Assembly (NCBI GenBank): GCA_910586655.1
Contig: CAJUIR010000001.1
Span: 1 to 64,000, forward strand
Direction of reading: 5' to 3'
Length of the DNA: 64,000 nucleotides
Origin: an uncultured Christensenellaceae bacterium
GTDB taxonomy: Bacteria > Bacillota > Clostridia > Christensenellales > Borkfalkiaceae
A program made the position numbers and the translations under genes. The notes below the pieces were generated by a model that saw only the letters and a list, made by a program, of their open reading frames with translations, made no database searches and was not told the DNA's origin. Positions 55,793 through 63,754 of the stretch are shown in pieces. Every line of letters starts with the position of its first letter. Positions within the stretch are counted from its first letter, which is position 1.

Positions 55793-56806
55793 ATGAAAAC
55801 TGCAACCAATTACTACAAGACCAACGCACAGACCCGTGAAAAGATTCTCCGTCGTTTCAGTATGTTCGACGGCGTAGGGCTTGACCTTACGGGCGCACAG
55901 TCGTATGACGAGGCTCTCCAAATGGCAGGGCTTGACTACACCGCCGAAAAAGCACCGCTTTTCCTCGGTAACGGAATGGAAGTTCCGAACCACTTCGCCG
56001 TAACGAAATCGGACAATCCCGAATGTGTACTCGGCGTAGTCGGCAATCAGTATCACGCCGTGAGCAACAAAGACGCTTTCGCAGTTGCCGAAAATATCGT
56101 GAAAGAAGGTTATCGCTACGAAGTGGGCGGTCCTTCGTTCGGGGCAAAAAATACCCTCGATTACGCAAAGAACTTTCTTGTTCTCAAAGGTGAAGATTTC
56201 CAAATCGAAGATGATATTTTCAATTCGTTTGTGGTATTCAATAATTCGTTCGACGGCTCAACGGGTGTACAGTATCGCATAATCTGTCAGCGCGTCGTTT
56301 GCATGAACGGCATGGTGCGTTATCTCGGAGGGAAAGAAAATCAGTTGAAGATTAACATTCAACATTCCCGTTCGGCAATCGAGCGCATCAAGATTGCGAA
56401 CAAAATCATTCTGAAACGGCAGAACGATATTGAACTGATTAAAAAGGAAGCAAACGCATTTATTGCGCAGGGCTTTACCCGTAAAGAGTTTGAGAAAGAA
56501 ATTATTCCGCTTGTACTCGAAAACAAAAAACTTGTAGAGAAAGACAAGGAACGCGAAAGAGGGCACGAGCGCGTGCAACAAGTCGTTGACGATTTACTTC
56601 AAGCATACAACGCTGACGACACGCAGAACTACGCTTCTTCTGCCTATAAAATCATTCTTGCGTTAAGCGATTATGAAAGCCATTCCGTACCGCTCCGCGA
56701 TACCGGAAACCGCCAAATATACATGAACCGAATTATAAAGGGCATGACACTTACAACGGCAGTTGCGCAGTATATCGCGGAAACGCGCGGAATTAAAATC
56801 AGATAA
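55793..56806 (+). CDS. DUF932 phage/plasmid-type protein
   Basis: A 337-residue protein of the DUF932 family (phage/plasmid-like protein), common on plasmids, phages and conjugative elements and of unknown biochemical role. Typical parts are FDGVGLDLTGAQSYDEALQMAGLDY, VVGNQYHAVSNKDAFAVAENI, FNSFVVFNNSFDGSTGVQYRIICQRVVCMNGM and a helical C-terminus ending TTAVAQYIAETRGIKIR (phrases shortened). AAGGAG 8 nt before the ATG. Followed at 56821 by a GGGGCGAG / CTCGCCCC hairpin. Confidence 0.85.
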   Translation: MKTATNYYKTNAQTREKILRRFSMFDGVGLDLTGAQSYDEALQMAGLDYTAEKAPLFLGNGMEVPNHFAVTKSDNPECVLGVVGNQYHAVSNKDAFAVAENIVKEGYRYEVGGPSFGAKNTLDYAKNFLVLKGEDFQIEDDIFNSFVVFNNSFDGSTGVQYRIICQRVVCMNGMVRYLGGKENQLKINIQHSRSAIERIKIANKIILKRQNDIELIKKEANAFIAQGFTRKEFEKEIIPLVLENKKLVEKDKERERGHERVQQVVDDLLQAYNADDTQNYASSAYKIILALSDYESHSVPLRDTGNRQIYMNRIIKGMTLTTAVAQYIAETRGIKIR

Positions 56807-56820
56807 TCTATAAGAGCAAA

Positions 56821-56841
56821 GGGGCGAGAAACCTCGCCCCA
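56821..56841. promoter_or_regulatory. Hairpin after the DUF932 gene
   Basis: GGGGCGAG / CTCGCCCC with an AAAC loop and no T-tract; more likely an mRNA processing or stability structure than a terminator. Confidence 0.5.
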
Positions 56842-56880
56842 AATGCTCGAATCAAAGGAGATAAAAGGAAGGTAACGAAA

Positions 56881-57168
56881 ATGGAACAAATCACTATCAA
56901 AGGCAAAATTGAATTTTGCGAGGACTATCAGAAAGAGTATAGCCGAGAATTTACGGCAACCTTGTCGGAAAGTGCGGCTTTCTCTTATGGCAATAGAACT
57001 TCAGTTTATATCGAATTCGGAACAATGGGTAATGGTAAAGCACCCTATCCCGTTCTACTTGATACACGTTATGACCGAACAATACGGCGCAACGAAATTG
57101 ATTTCAAAAAATGGGTGCAAAGGTATTTTGAGGAAAATTATAGTAAACACATTTTAGTGATTTACTGA
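56881..57168 (+). CDS. Hypothetical 95-residue protein
   Basis: MEQITIKGKIEFCEDYQKEY onward; a small, probably beta-rich protein with an R-Y-D-R-T-I-R-R-N-E segment and a C-terminal KKWVQRYFEENYSKHILVIY. AAGGAAGG precedes the ATG. Not recognised. Continues the plus-strand gene set. Confidence 0.6.
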   Translation: MEQITIKGKIEFCEDYQKEYSREFTATLSESAAFSYGNRTSVYIEFGTMGNGKAPYPVLLDTRYDRTIRRNEIDFKKWVQRYFEENYSKHILVIY

Positions 57169-57193
57169 ACGGACGAATGAAAGGAGAACAAAT

Positions 57194-57358
57194 ATGAGTC
57201 AAGAAAATGTCTGCAAAAAATACGATATTACTCGAGAAGAATTACAAAAAGGTGTTGACCAAATCGGAAAATTATCATTCGGCAAATTTGCAGGAGATAT
57301 AAATATATTACTTGCAATTATTGACTTACTTTCAAATGGCGACATTTCAAACGAATAA
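57194..57358 (+). CDS. Hypothetical 54-residue protein
   Basis: ATG 57194 with AAAGGAG 9 nt upstream; encodes an acidic, mainly helical peptide (MSQENVCKKYDITREELQKG onward, ending LLSNGDISNE). Last plus-strand gene before the convergent terminator. Not recognised. Confidence 0.6.
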   Translation: MSQENVCKKYDITREELQKGVDQIGKLSFGKFAGDINILLAIIDLLSNGDISNE

Positions 57359-57367
57359 CCAATAAAA

Positions 57368-57391
57368 AGAGGGCGGTTTTTTAACCGCCCT
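57368..57391. terminator. Terminator between convergent element genes
   Basis: GAGGGCGGTT / AACCGCCCTC with a TTTT loop. The minus strand continues into a T-rich tail, so it mainly ends the 213-residue protein's transcript; it can also stop the plus-strand genes. Confidence 0.8.
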
Positions 57392-57461
57392 CGATCTCGC
57401 CCGTTTGGGCGACTTTCCCACACCCAAAGACCCAACCCACCCACCATACGGTGGGGGTTAT

Positions 57462-58103
57462 TTATTCTTCATCTAATTTCAATAACGAATCTAATGCCAA
57501 CTTTTTGTTTTTCTTAAAGAATTTTTCTATGTAATTCGCAAGATTATCCATTTTTGAATTATTAGGAAGTTTATCATTAATTTTTAATAAATTACCGTAT
57601 TTATCTTCCTCGGGAGCCAAAAGAAAAGTATAAGTTCCAATATCAATTTCCTTGGGCAAAATATTCCCCAACAATTCTTTATAATCAATCGCTTGTTGCA
57701 ACTTTGTTTCATAATTAAACTCATAACCGAGTTTATCAAAACTAAATTCAATAATCAAAATTTTATTATCATAAACCAATAAATAATCCGCTCGCTTATT
57801 TGAATAAGGAATACAAAACTCTTGCAAAACAACAATATTGTTTTTAAGATATTCATCTTCAATACGACCAAATGTATAATACATTATATTTAATGTATCC
57901 AGCCAAGAAACGACTTCATTATCGTCAAAAGAATAATCTAAATATTTCGCTCGTTCTTTTAATATTTTAAATCGATCAGAATAAGATATTGATTCTTTAC
58001 GATTTTTAATTTTGTCATTTCTAACAAGCCAATTTTTAAGATATAATTCTTTTTCTACAAGTTTTTGTAACTTTTCACAATCTAACCTAAAAAGACATTT
58101 CAT
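57462..58103 (-). CDS. Possible PD-(D/E)xK-fold protein, A+T-rich cargo gene
   Basis: A 213-residue soluble protein. The stretch SNKRADYLLVYDNKILIIEFSF followed by ETKLQQAIDYKELLGNIL has the strand-strand-helix pattern of PD-(D/E)xK nucleases (R-x-D, then I-I-E, then a Q-x-x-D-Y helix), but the usual Lys after E-x is Ser, so catalysis is doubtful. Codon use is markedly more A+T-rich than in neighbouring genes, a sign of separate acquisition. The start is ATG 58103; a TTG four codons upstream is possible. It could be a defence or restriction-like cargo gene. Confidence 0.6.
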   Translation of the reverse strand: MKCLFRLDCEKLQKLVEKELYLKNWLVRNDKIKNRKESISYSDRFKILKERAKYLDYSFDDNEVVSWLDTLNIMYYTFGRIEDEYLKNNIVVLQEFCIPYSNKRADYLLVYDNKILIIEFSFDKLGYEFNYETKLQQAIDYKELLGNILPKEIDIGTYTFLLAPEEDKYGNLLKINDKLPNNSKMDNLANYIEKFFKKNKKLALDSLLKLDEE

Positions 58104-58207
58104 AATTAAATCCAATATAAACTAATCAAAATCAAAGTATAATTATAGTATACCATTTTTTACCAAAAGTCAAGAAATAAAAAATGCCCTCAATCGAGGA
58201 CATTTTT

Positions 58208-60463
58208 TTATGCCGATTCTTTCAAGTCATCTTTCAGACCTTCTAAATCCCGAATGAAATAACTTGTCTGCTTTTTCAATTCTTCCCATGTTGCGCGTTC
58301 CGTTTCGTATTCATCTATATCGTTCAAACCGACAGGGGAAGTAAGTGCCTTTTCACGGAAGAAATCCGCAAAGCAATCCGTTGCAAATCGCCGACTATAA
58401 TCTTTCTTTCGACTTATATAATAGTTTTGCTCTTTGTACTGTCCTTCAAGCGCACCGCTTTCTACCTGCACGCGCAACCTATGACAACCGAACGTGTTAT
58501 ACACACGGTTATAATAGTGGTTGAACCGCGCGGCAATTCCCTTTATAAAGTGCATGAGAAGTGTATTATCTCCGCGGTTATAACGGTGCTGTGTATAAAG
58601 ATTTCGGAACTTTCCAAACAACCAACCGTATAACAATTCTTCAAGCGAAAAGAATGGCATTAAAAGCACAGTTTCCGTTTTTTCTCGAATGTTGATGATA
58701 TCGAATAATTCTCGCGCGTCCGCGCCCAAAGACATGGCGCGTTGTTCGTCCGAAATAATCTTGATAAACGGGAAGTTACAAACTGTCGCGCGGTGGCGCG
58801 CCATTTTCAAACCGTCATTGAAACCGTCGTTTTCTTGATTCGTTTCTTCGTTTTTCGCTTTCAATCCGCGCGATTGCGATACTTTGGAATTTAACCGTTC
58901 TTTCCCGATTTCGGACACGGCAACAATTCCGAACTCAAAAGCATTCCGAAGTTCGTTATTCTCAATTACAGTACGGCCAAGGCGCAACGTATCGAAATCG
59001 AGTATATGCGCATGACGGGAATAACTATCAATCAAACGGCTATCCCTACGGAAGAAATCACCGTTCCAAAGCGGAAAATTACCCACGTCGGCAATTAACA
59101 TATCCGAACGAATTGAGAAATTTGCAATCATCAACGAGGATTCCATAACGTAAATGAAATATAACTGCGCGTAATCCTCAATTACTTTCCACAGGTCAAT
59201 GACTTCAAGATTGTCGTTATAGGTCAATCCGTATTTATCGAAATCGTAATCGAAGCAAAGATTTCCGTAAGTTATTCTGTATGACTTTTTCAAATGACGA
59301 CGAACGCACTTATACATGGTTTTACTTATAACTCCCATATAAAAGCAAGTTCGTAATCTCCGCACGAAATCCCGACACGTTGCAAGGTTATAAACTCTAT
59401 GTTCAGCGATTGCTTGTTTTAATGCGTTTTCAAGGTTAATCCATGGAAAGTTCGGGAACTTCATATCACATTCGAGCAGAAGTTCAAATGCCTTATCACG
59501 AAACAAAACTTCCGTAGAAAGACACATGGAATTAAGCATAGTCGTTTTGCCTTTTCCCATTGTTCCGACAATAAGAGCCACCAACGCACGTTCATTGATG
59601 AATCCGCAATTCTTGCGTTCATTGTGCATAAGGCGCATATATCCGATTTTTCTACGGAACCGGTTGAAAAGCCAAAAACCGAAAATGAACCATATCCAAA
59701 GCGGAATAAACGTAAACATAGGGGCGAGGTCTACAAACAATTTGTACACTTGCCGATAAATATTTACGAGGTCGAACGATACTACGAAATAAAAATAAAA
59801 AGCAAAGAACTCTAACAGAATTGAAAACGCATTGAAATTGTAAGCCCATATTACCGCCCACAATATCAGATACACTCTATGAGATTTAACAAAATAGAAA
59901 AACTCCACAAGCCAATGCTTAATAGGAAGATATGTATAATTTATGGTTTTCTTCCATGCGCGGAGAGGTCTACTATCCTTGTTAAAATCGTTATTTTGTT
60001 TCTTCATAGAATGACGAAACAAAAACACGAACAACAACACAAACGGCAATAAGATAATTGCCACCTTACAGAGCGTATACAACCCACCGCCGAGGAATGA
60101 CAAGTAACCCGTAAAGTTATCCATGCTCGCCCACAGCCGCCAATATGCCGCCCAATTCGCTTGAAATTGCTCCCACGTATTCGGCAGGACAGTAGAGGGC
60201 AAAGACGGTTCAGACGGCGCAGAGGGGGCAAGAAAAGAGAAAAACGGTATTTGCGGTAAATCGTTCACCGTAGGGGATATACCGTGTTTAATTCCAAATA
60301 TCTCACAAAAATAATATGCAACCGATAAACCGAAATCCCGACCGCCCTCGATCAGTCTACCGAGTGCGTTCGGGAATAAAAATACGCTACAAGCAAGAAA
60401 TCCAAGCGTAATTGCGATGCAAATAATATGCCGATAATTAAACTTCCTTTTCGACATACTCAT
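58208..60463 (-). CDS. Membrane-embedded P-loop ATPase (Zot/packaging-type candidate)
   Basis: A 751-residue protein. The first 275 residues contain about five to six hydrophobic helices (first at 13-32, others near 135-150, 196-212, 215-235 and 250-268) separated by a Pro-rich loop at 70-95. Walker A VGTMGKGKTT lies at about 300-308, and GIVAVSEIG is a candidate Walker B. The remaining part is soluble and basic. This layout suits an ATPase that moves DNA or protein across the membrane, as Zot/pI of filamentous phages or FtsK/TraG-like couplers. Family assignment is uncertain. Start taken at ATG 60463; GTG 60466 and ATG 60457 are alternatives. It overlaps the upstream gene. Confidence 0.7.
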   Translation of the reverse strand: MSMSKRKFNYRHIICIAITLGFLACSVFLFPNALGRLIEGGRDFGLSVAYYFCEIFGIKHGISPTVNDLPQIPFFSFLAPSAPSEPSLPSTVLPNTWEQFQANWAAYWRLWASMDNFTGYLSFLGGGLYTLCKVAIILLPFVLLFVFLFRHSMKKQNNDFNKDSRPLRAWKKTINYTYLPIKHWLVEFFYFVKSHRVYLILWAVIWAYNFNAFSILLEFFAFYFYFVVSFDLVNIYRQVYKLFVDLAPMFTFIPLWIWFIFGFWLFNRFRRKIGYMRLMHNERKNCGFINERALVALIVGTMGKGKTTMLNSMCLSTEVLFRDKAFELLLECDMKFPNFPWINLENALKQAIAEHRVYNLATCRDFVRRLRTCFYMGVISKTMYKCVRRHLKKSYRITYGNLCFDYDFDKYGLTYNDNLEVIDLWKVIEDYAQLYFIYVMESSLMIANFSIRSDMLIADVGNFPLWNGDFFRRDSRLIDSYSRHAHILDFDTLRLGRTVIENNELRNAFEFGIVAVSEIGKERLNSKVSQSRGLKAKNEETNQENDGFNDGLKMARHRATVCNFPFIKIISDEQRAMSLGADARELFDIINIREKTETVLLMPFFSLEELLYGWLFGKFRNLYTQHRYNRGDNTLLMHFIKGIAARFNHYYNRVYNTFGCHRLRVQVESGALEGQYKEQNYYISRKKDYSRRFATDCFADFFREKALTSPVGLNDIDEYETERATWEELKKQTSYFIRDLEGLKDDLKESA

Positions 60464-60650
60464 CACCCGTCATCAAATCTTTAACATTAAAGTAATGTTC
60501 ATCTGCGCCGCCACGCATAGATTGAAGATGACCGTTATCAAAATGTGCAAGAACGCCGCACATACAATTAACACTTTCACTTTCGCTAATTTCAAATGAA
60601 CATTCACAAAAAGGACAAGTTACCTTAAACTTTTTCATTGTTGCTTTCAT
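60438..60650 (-). CDS. Small zinc-ribbon-like protein
   Basis: About 70 residues from ATG 60650 (an ATG at 60638 is also possible). CPFCECSF and NCMCGV give a C-x2-C...C-x-C set that could bind zinc. The C-terminus is acidic. It overlaps both neighbours, which indicates one tightly packed operon. Confidence 0.6.
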   Translation of the reverse strand: MKATMKKFKVTCPFCECSFEISESESVNCMCGVLAHFDNGHLQSMRGGADEHYFNVKDLMTGDEYVEKEV

Positions 60651-60840
60651 TTTTAATAAACCTACACCCAAAAAAATACATAACCCGTGCAATATTCAAT
60701 AAAAGTTCGTCGTTATCGTCAACTATACATAATGCATTTTCTAATGCAAGAGAAATTTTTTCTATTTCTCTATTACGTTGTTTTACTCGCTCTCCCCAGA
60801 ATACTGCAAAATCATTTCTTCTTAAAAAATCTTGTTTCAT
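60625..60840 (-). CDS. Hypothetical 71-residue helical protein
   Basis: MKQDFLRRNDFAVFWGERVK onward; charged N-terminal half with a helical EIEKISLALENAL stretch and a hydrophobic LLLNIARVMYFFG segment. Its ATG overlaps the preceding stop by 4 nt. Not recognised. It shares an E-E/I-x-L-A-L-A pattern with the 60-residue product encoded just before it. Confidence 0.5.
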   Translation of the reverse strand: MKQDFLRRNDFAVFWGERVKQRNREIEKISLALENALCIVDDNDELLLNIARVMYFFGCRFIKNESNNEKV

Positions 60841-61019
60841 TTTTTCACCACCCGAACGCCATTTCTATGTAAAAGCACGGCACAGTTCGTTGCTTGCGAA
60901 ATACTCAAAGGAGTACAATCAAACAAAGCCAATGCCAATTCCTTAATTTCTTCTTCTCGATTCTTACAAGCATTTTTCCAACCGTCTATAAATCTCGTAT
61001 CTTTCCTTTTCATTTCCAT
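60837..61019 (-). CDS. Hypothetical 60-residue protein
   Basis: MEMKRKDTRFIDGWKNACKN onward, basic, with a helical REEEIKELALALFDC stretch. The ATG lies within the end of the 119-residue gene. Similar in size, charge and the E-I-x-x-L-A-L-A pattern to the next gene, so the two may derive from a duplication. Confidence 0.5.
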   Translation of the reverse strand: MEMKRKDTRFIDGWKNACKNREEEIKELALALFDCTPLSISQATNCAVLLHRNGVRVVKK

Positions 61020-61369
61020 ATACCATGCCTTTTCAAAAGATAGCCATAATGATATTTTTTCAAAGAGCGACGAACGGAAAAATCGGTTAAATTACCCGAT
61101 AGCCCAAGCAGCCACCCAAACGGAGAAACAACAGAACAAGCGCACGGTTCCACAAATTTGGAATATATCCAATACACTATAACGCAATCACGCCCACAAA
61201 TTCGCTTTTCCTGCATGAACTGCGCCACCGTATATTTGCGCAACCCACCGCAACGAGAACGAAAAGAACCGCAAAAGGGCAATCCCGAAAACTCTTTCCA
61301 TTTTTCGCCGCAAACTAATCCATAGCCTGTGTTTATGTCTATTACTAAATACCTGCAATAACCTTTCAT
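61010..61369 (-). CDS. Cys-rich 119-residue protein
   Basis: Starts at ATG 61369 (GGTGAAG upstream), overlapping the stop of the 30-residue membrane peptide. It has nine cysteines (for example FCGSFRSRCGGL, RICGRDC, EPCACS) and one hydrophobic stretch (SVVSPFGWLLGLSG near 85), then a basic C-terminus. Not recognised; cysteine pairs could bind metal or form disulfides. Confidence 0.55.
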   Translation of the reverse strand: MKGYCRYLVIDINTGYGLVCGEKWKEFSGLPFCGSFRSRCGGLRKYTVAQFMQEKRICGRDCVIVYWIYSKFVEPCACSVVSPFGWLLGLSGNLTDFSVRRSLKKYHYGYLLKRHGIWK

Positions 61370-61458
61370 AACTTCACCGCCGTATAAATAAAATAACCTA
61401 TAAATATTAAAATAAGTGCTGCAAACAAAACCCACAAAATTCGCTTAAATATCTTCAT
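61366..61458 (-). CDS. 30-residue single-pass membrane peptide
   Basis: ATG 61458, with AAGGAA about 12 nt upstream, opens a 30-codon frame whose stop overlaps the next gene's ATG (ATGA). The product has a basic start (MKIFKR), one hydrophobic helix (ILWVLFAALILIFIGYFIY) and a short TAVKL tail. Size and form match the minor coat proteins pVII and pIX of filamentous phages (32-33 residues), and also many toxin or regulatory peptides. Confidence 0.6.
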   Translation of the reverse strand: MKIFKRILWVLFAALILIFIGYFIYTAVKL

Positions 61459-61487
61459 GCGTTTTAATTATTCCTTGTTAAATTTGA

Positions 61488-61516
61488 TTGACTTTTATCA
61501 TTAAATTGTATATAAT
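61488..61516 (+). promoter_or_regulatory. Promoter of the candidate small RNA
   Basis: TTGACT (61488-61493), 17 bp, perfect TATAAT (61511-61516) on the strand opposite to the surrounding operon. Confidence 0.75.
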
Positions 61517-61522
61517 AAATAT

Positions 61523-61598
61523 TAAGAAGCACGGAAACGAAATAAGTTTCCCATGAATGGGCGGCTAACGCTTAGCCCGTGGGGTGCTTCTTTTTTTG
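61523..61598 (+). ncRNA. Candidate 70-75-nt structured small RNA or RNA-primed origin
   Basis: Seven bases after the -10 box begins AAGAAGCAC (61524-61532), which pairs perfectly with GTGCTTCTT (61584-61592) and is followed by a T7 tract. The enclosed 51 nt form GGAAAC / GTTTCC (61533-61551) and GGCTAA / TTAGCC (61563-61577), with CCCAT / ATGGG as an alternative. A promoter, a closed branched fold and a terminator in 110 bp argue for a discrete transcript. It has no good ribosome site or reading frame. It could regulate the minus-strand operon in trans, act as a copy-number RNA, or mark a complementary-strand origin used by RNA polymerase. Confidence 0.6.
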
Positions 61599-61601
61599 TG
61601 T

Positions 61602-62009
61602 TCATTTTTTTGGATACTTCCACGATAACGGTTTCGGGGCAAAATTTCTCTTATCATCATGACGCACCCGTTTTGCTATATGCATGGGTTCAAAATCACG
61701 TGGATCAGGGTTCGGGTAAATGGTCTCATTCAAATGCCTGCCGTCTCTGTCGTCATGCATGACTTTTCGATATTTATATTCTTCAATATCATGCATTTTT
61801 CCGTATTTGTCTTGTTTTTTACCTTTCTGTTCACCCACAATTAAAGCAGGGTGTTTCGATTTTTTGTAATAGCGAAAATGAGGATAGGGGGCTTCGATAC
61901 GTTCCGTCTTTTTGACGGAACTTTTCTTTTGTGCTTTTATAGCGTAGTTATACTTAATAACCTTTTTCTGCGCTTCCGTTTTACAATGAAATCTATTCTT
62001 TTTTGCCAT
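61602..62009 (-). CDS. Very basic 135-residue protein
   Basis: Starts at ATG 62009 with GGGAGTGAAG upstream, just overlapping the stop of the 480-residue gene. About a third of residues are Lys, Arg or His; tyrosine-rich PYPHFRYYKKSKHPALIVGE and PNPDPRDFEPMHIAKRVRH stand out. It is probably a nucleic-acid-binding protein; no named family is recognised. It lies between the anchored surface protein and the membrane peptide. Confidence 0.6.
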   Translation of the reverse strand: MAKKNRFHCKTEAQKKVIKYNYAIKAQKKSSVKKTERIEAPYPHFRYYKKSKHPALIVGEQKGKKQDKYGKMHDIEEYKYRKVMHDDRDGRHLNETIYPNPDPRDFEPMHIAKRVRHDDKRNFAPKPLSWKYPKK

Positions 62010-62014
62010 AATCT

Positions 62015-63457
62015 TCACTCCCTTTTGTTGCGTTTGATAGAATTTTTAATGCCTTTTGCCGTACCGCTCGCTGCCTTCGCAGGAAGCGACAAAAGCCATT
62101 TCAAAAACTCATATAACAATTTCAAAAGAAAGATTACCGCTATAATCGCTAATACAATTTGCCACCAAGTTAAACCGGCTTTATCCGTAGTTGTTTGCGA
62201 AGGATGAGTTATGTCATGTAAAATATCCATAGGAGACATAACAACCGGTATTACCGTAGAAACATTATTTTTAGAAAAAGTCAAATCAATAATGTCGAAA
62301 TTGAGATAAACATATTCTTGCGCCAAATAGCAATTCGTATCGCTATCGGTCTTATAAACCATTTGAGGAGCACCTGTTGCTACATTATGTCCAACCTTAC
62401 TCCAATGCGCCTCCATCGCCTCGGCAGACACATAATCATCTACTGCATAACGTATAAGATATATCTCGTTATCTTCTTTATTATCATCATAAAATTTCTT
62501 AAATTCTGCTACGTCGGATTGTGCAATATATAACTTATTGCTTATACCTTGAACGTTCAATTCAGATTCTCCGTTGTAATAAAGAAAATCTGAATCCACT
62601 ACTCTATGGATTGCTTCTTTTCCCTCATAAACAGTGGAAGGGGTCGTTGTTGAAGTTCCACATAATTTTTGCCACCAATTTTGACTAATTACCACAGTCG
62701 TTAATGGTTGCGTAACCGATTCTGAATTGTAATCAAAATACGTATAAGAATCTGCTACCCATGAAAATAATGAAGCAGCATAACGTTCCGCGACAAGAGA
62801 TTCATCACCGCCAACGTTATTGCTAGTATACCAATTCATATACGTTTTTAAGACTTCCCACGAAAGGTCATATGTATCGGCATCACCATTTGTAGCCTTT
62901 AATATATAATTCAACCGACTGAACGTTTTATCGTTCGGATAGTAATCGGCACATTCTTTGGCATTGTTATAAATCCAATCGGTATTACCAATTCCGTCTG
63001 CACGAATTAAACAATCGAAATCAGAACTATTTTCTTCCCAATAGCCAATATCTACGCCGAGCATGGACATAAATTCATTATAATAAGAATCATTACCCGT
63101 GACAAAAATTTCACTTGTAAGTGCTTTCAGATATTCGCCACGAATGCGGGTCATTAACCCGTATTCTTCTGTAACATTCTTCGGAACGGCAAAATATACA
63201 CTACTTAAACAATCATGTGTAAATTGTGTTTTTCCGTTAATGCCCTCGGGAATAAAATAAGTTGTATGTACGTCTAATGACAAATACTTATCGAATCCGT
63301 CAACTTTACACGATAGGGTATCGGTCTCTGCGAGTTCTGAACCATATCCTTTCGCATACCCACTGTAAGTATAAATATCCGCAACAGTGTATTCCGTTAT
63401 TGTTCCTTTTACAGATAATTCAATTCCGCTATCCAGCACGATATGCGCGTTGTTCAC
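62015..63457 (-). CDS. Large protein with C-terminal membrane anchor (adhesin/pIII-like candidate)
   Basis: About 480 residues, acidic and Tyr/Asp/Ser-rich like an extracellular domain, followed by a linker with Pro and Thr, one strong membrane helix (WWQIVLAIIAVIFLLKLLYEFL, about 436-457) and a basic tail (GIKNSIKRNKRE). This resembles attachment proteins such as pIII that stay anchored by the C-terminus. The only start codon found is GTG 63457, inside the end of the preceding gene and without a ribosome site, and no signal peptide is encoded. The true N-terminus may have been lost or altered. Confidence 0.6.
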   Translation of the reverse strand: MNNAHIVLDSGIELSVKGTITEYTVADIYTYSGYAKGYGSELAETDTLSCKVDGFDKYLSLDVHTTYFIPEGINGKTQFTHDCLSSVYFAVPKNVTEEYGLMTRIRGEYLKALTSEIFVTGNDSYYNEFMSMLGVDIGYWEENSSDFDCLIRADGIGNTDWIYNNAKECADYYPNDKTFSRLNYILKATNGDADTYDLSWEVLKTYMNWYTSNNVGGDESLVAERYAASLFSWVADSYTYFDYNSESVTQPLTTVVISQNWWQKLCGTSTTTPSTVYEGKEAIHRVVDSDFLYYNGESELNVQGISNKLYIAQSDVAEFKKFYDDNKEDNEIYLIRYAVDDYVSAEAMEAHWSKVGHNVATGAPQMVYKTDSDTNCYLAQEYVYLNFDIIDLTFSKNNVSTVIPVVMSPMDILHDITHPSQTTTDKAGLTWWQIVLAIIAVIFLLKLLYEFLKWLLSLPAKAASGTAKGIKNSIKRNKRE

Positions 63458-63707
63458 GTGTCAAGGAAACTTCGTTACCGTTATCATCGGTCTTAAATTC
63501 GCCACTATTCGTTACCTTAACACCCATTCCGAGTTCAGCAGCATATTTCGTCGCCTTACCAGACGGATTTAACAATGTTGTTTTTGTTCCGTCCTTAAAC
63601 TCTACGGTCGTACCGCTTTTTGCAACTTTGCCCGATTTCGTTTTGTTACCCCACGAAAAAGGCGTTTTCGACTTAACGTCATCCTTGCTTCTTTTTACAA
63701 ATGCCAT
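63429..63707 (-). CDS. Hypothetical 92-residue basic protein, possibly truncated
   Basis: MAFVKRSKDDVKSKTPFSWG onward; Lys/Thr/Gly-rich, soluble, ending REQRAYRAG at a TAG. GAGGTAAAAG precedes the ATG. Its 3' end overlaps the start of the 480-residue frame by 29 nt. The abrupt end at a helix-like REQRAYRAG suggests the reading frame once continued. Not recognised with confidence. Confidence 0.55.
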   Translation of the reverse strand: MAFVKRSKDDVKSKTPFSWGNKTKSGKVAKSGTTVEFKDGTKTTLLNPSGKATKYAAELGMGVKVTNSGEFKTDDNGNEVSLTREQRAYRAG

Positions 63708-63754
63708 ATTTCTTTTACCTCGCTTGATTTATTTCGTACGGCATGGCTTGCCGT

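Noticed and set aside
61523..61598. A tRNA gene at the cloverleaf-like fold
   Set aside because: The fold lacks an anticodon arm of correct size, a TPsiC sequence and a CCA-compatible acceptor; it ends in a T-tract like a terminated small RNA.
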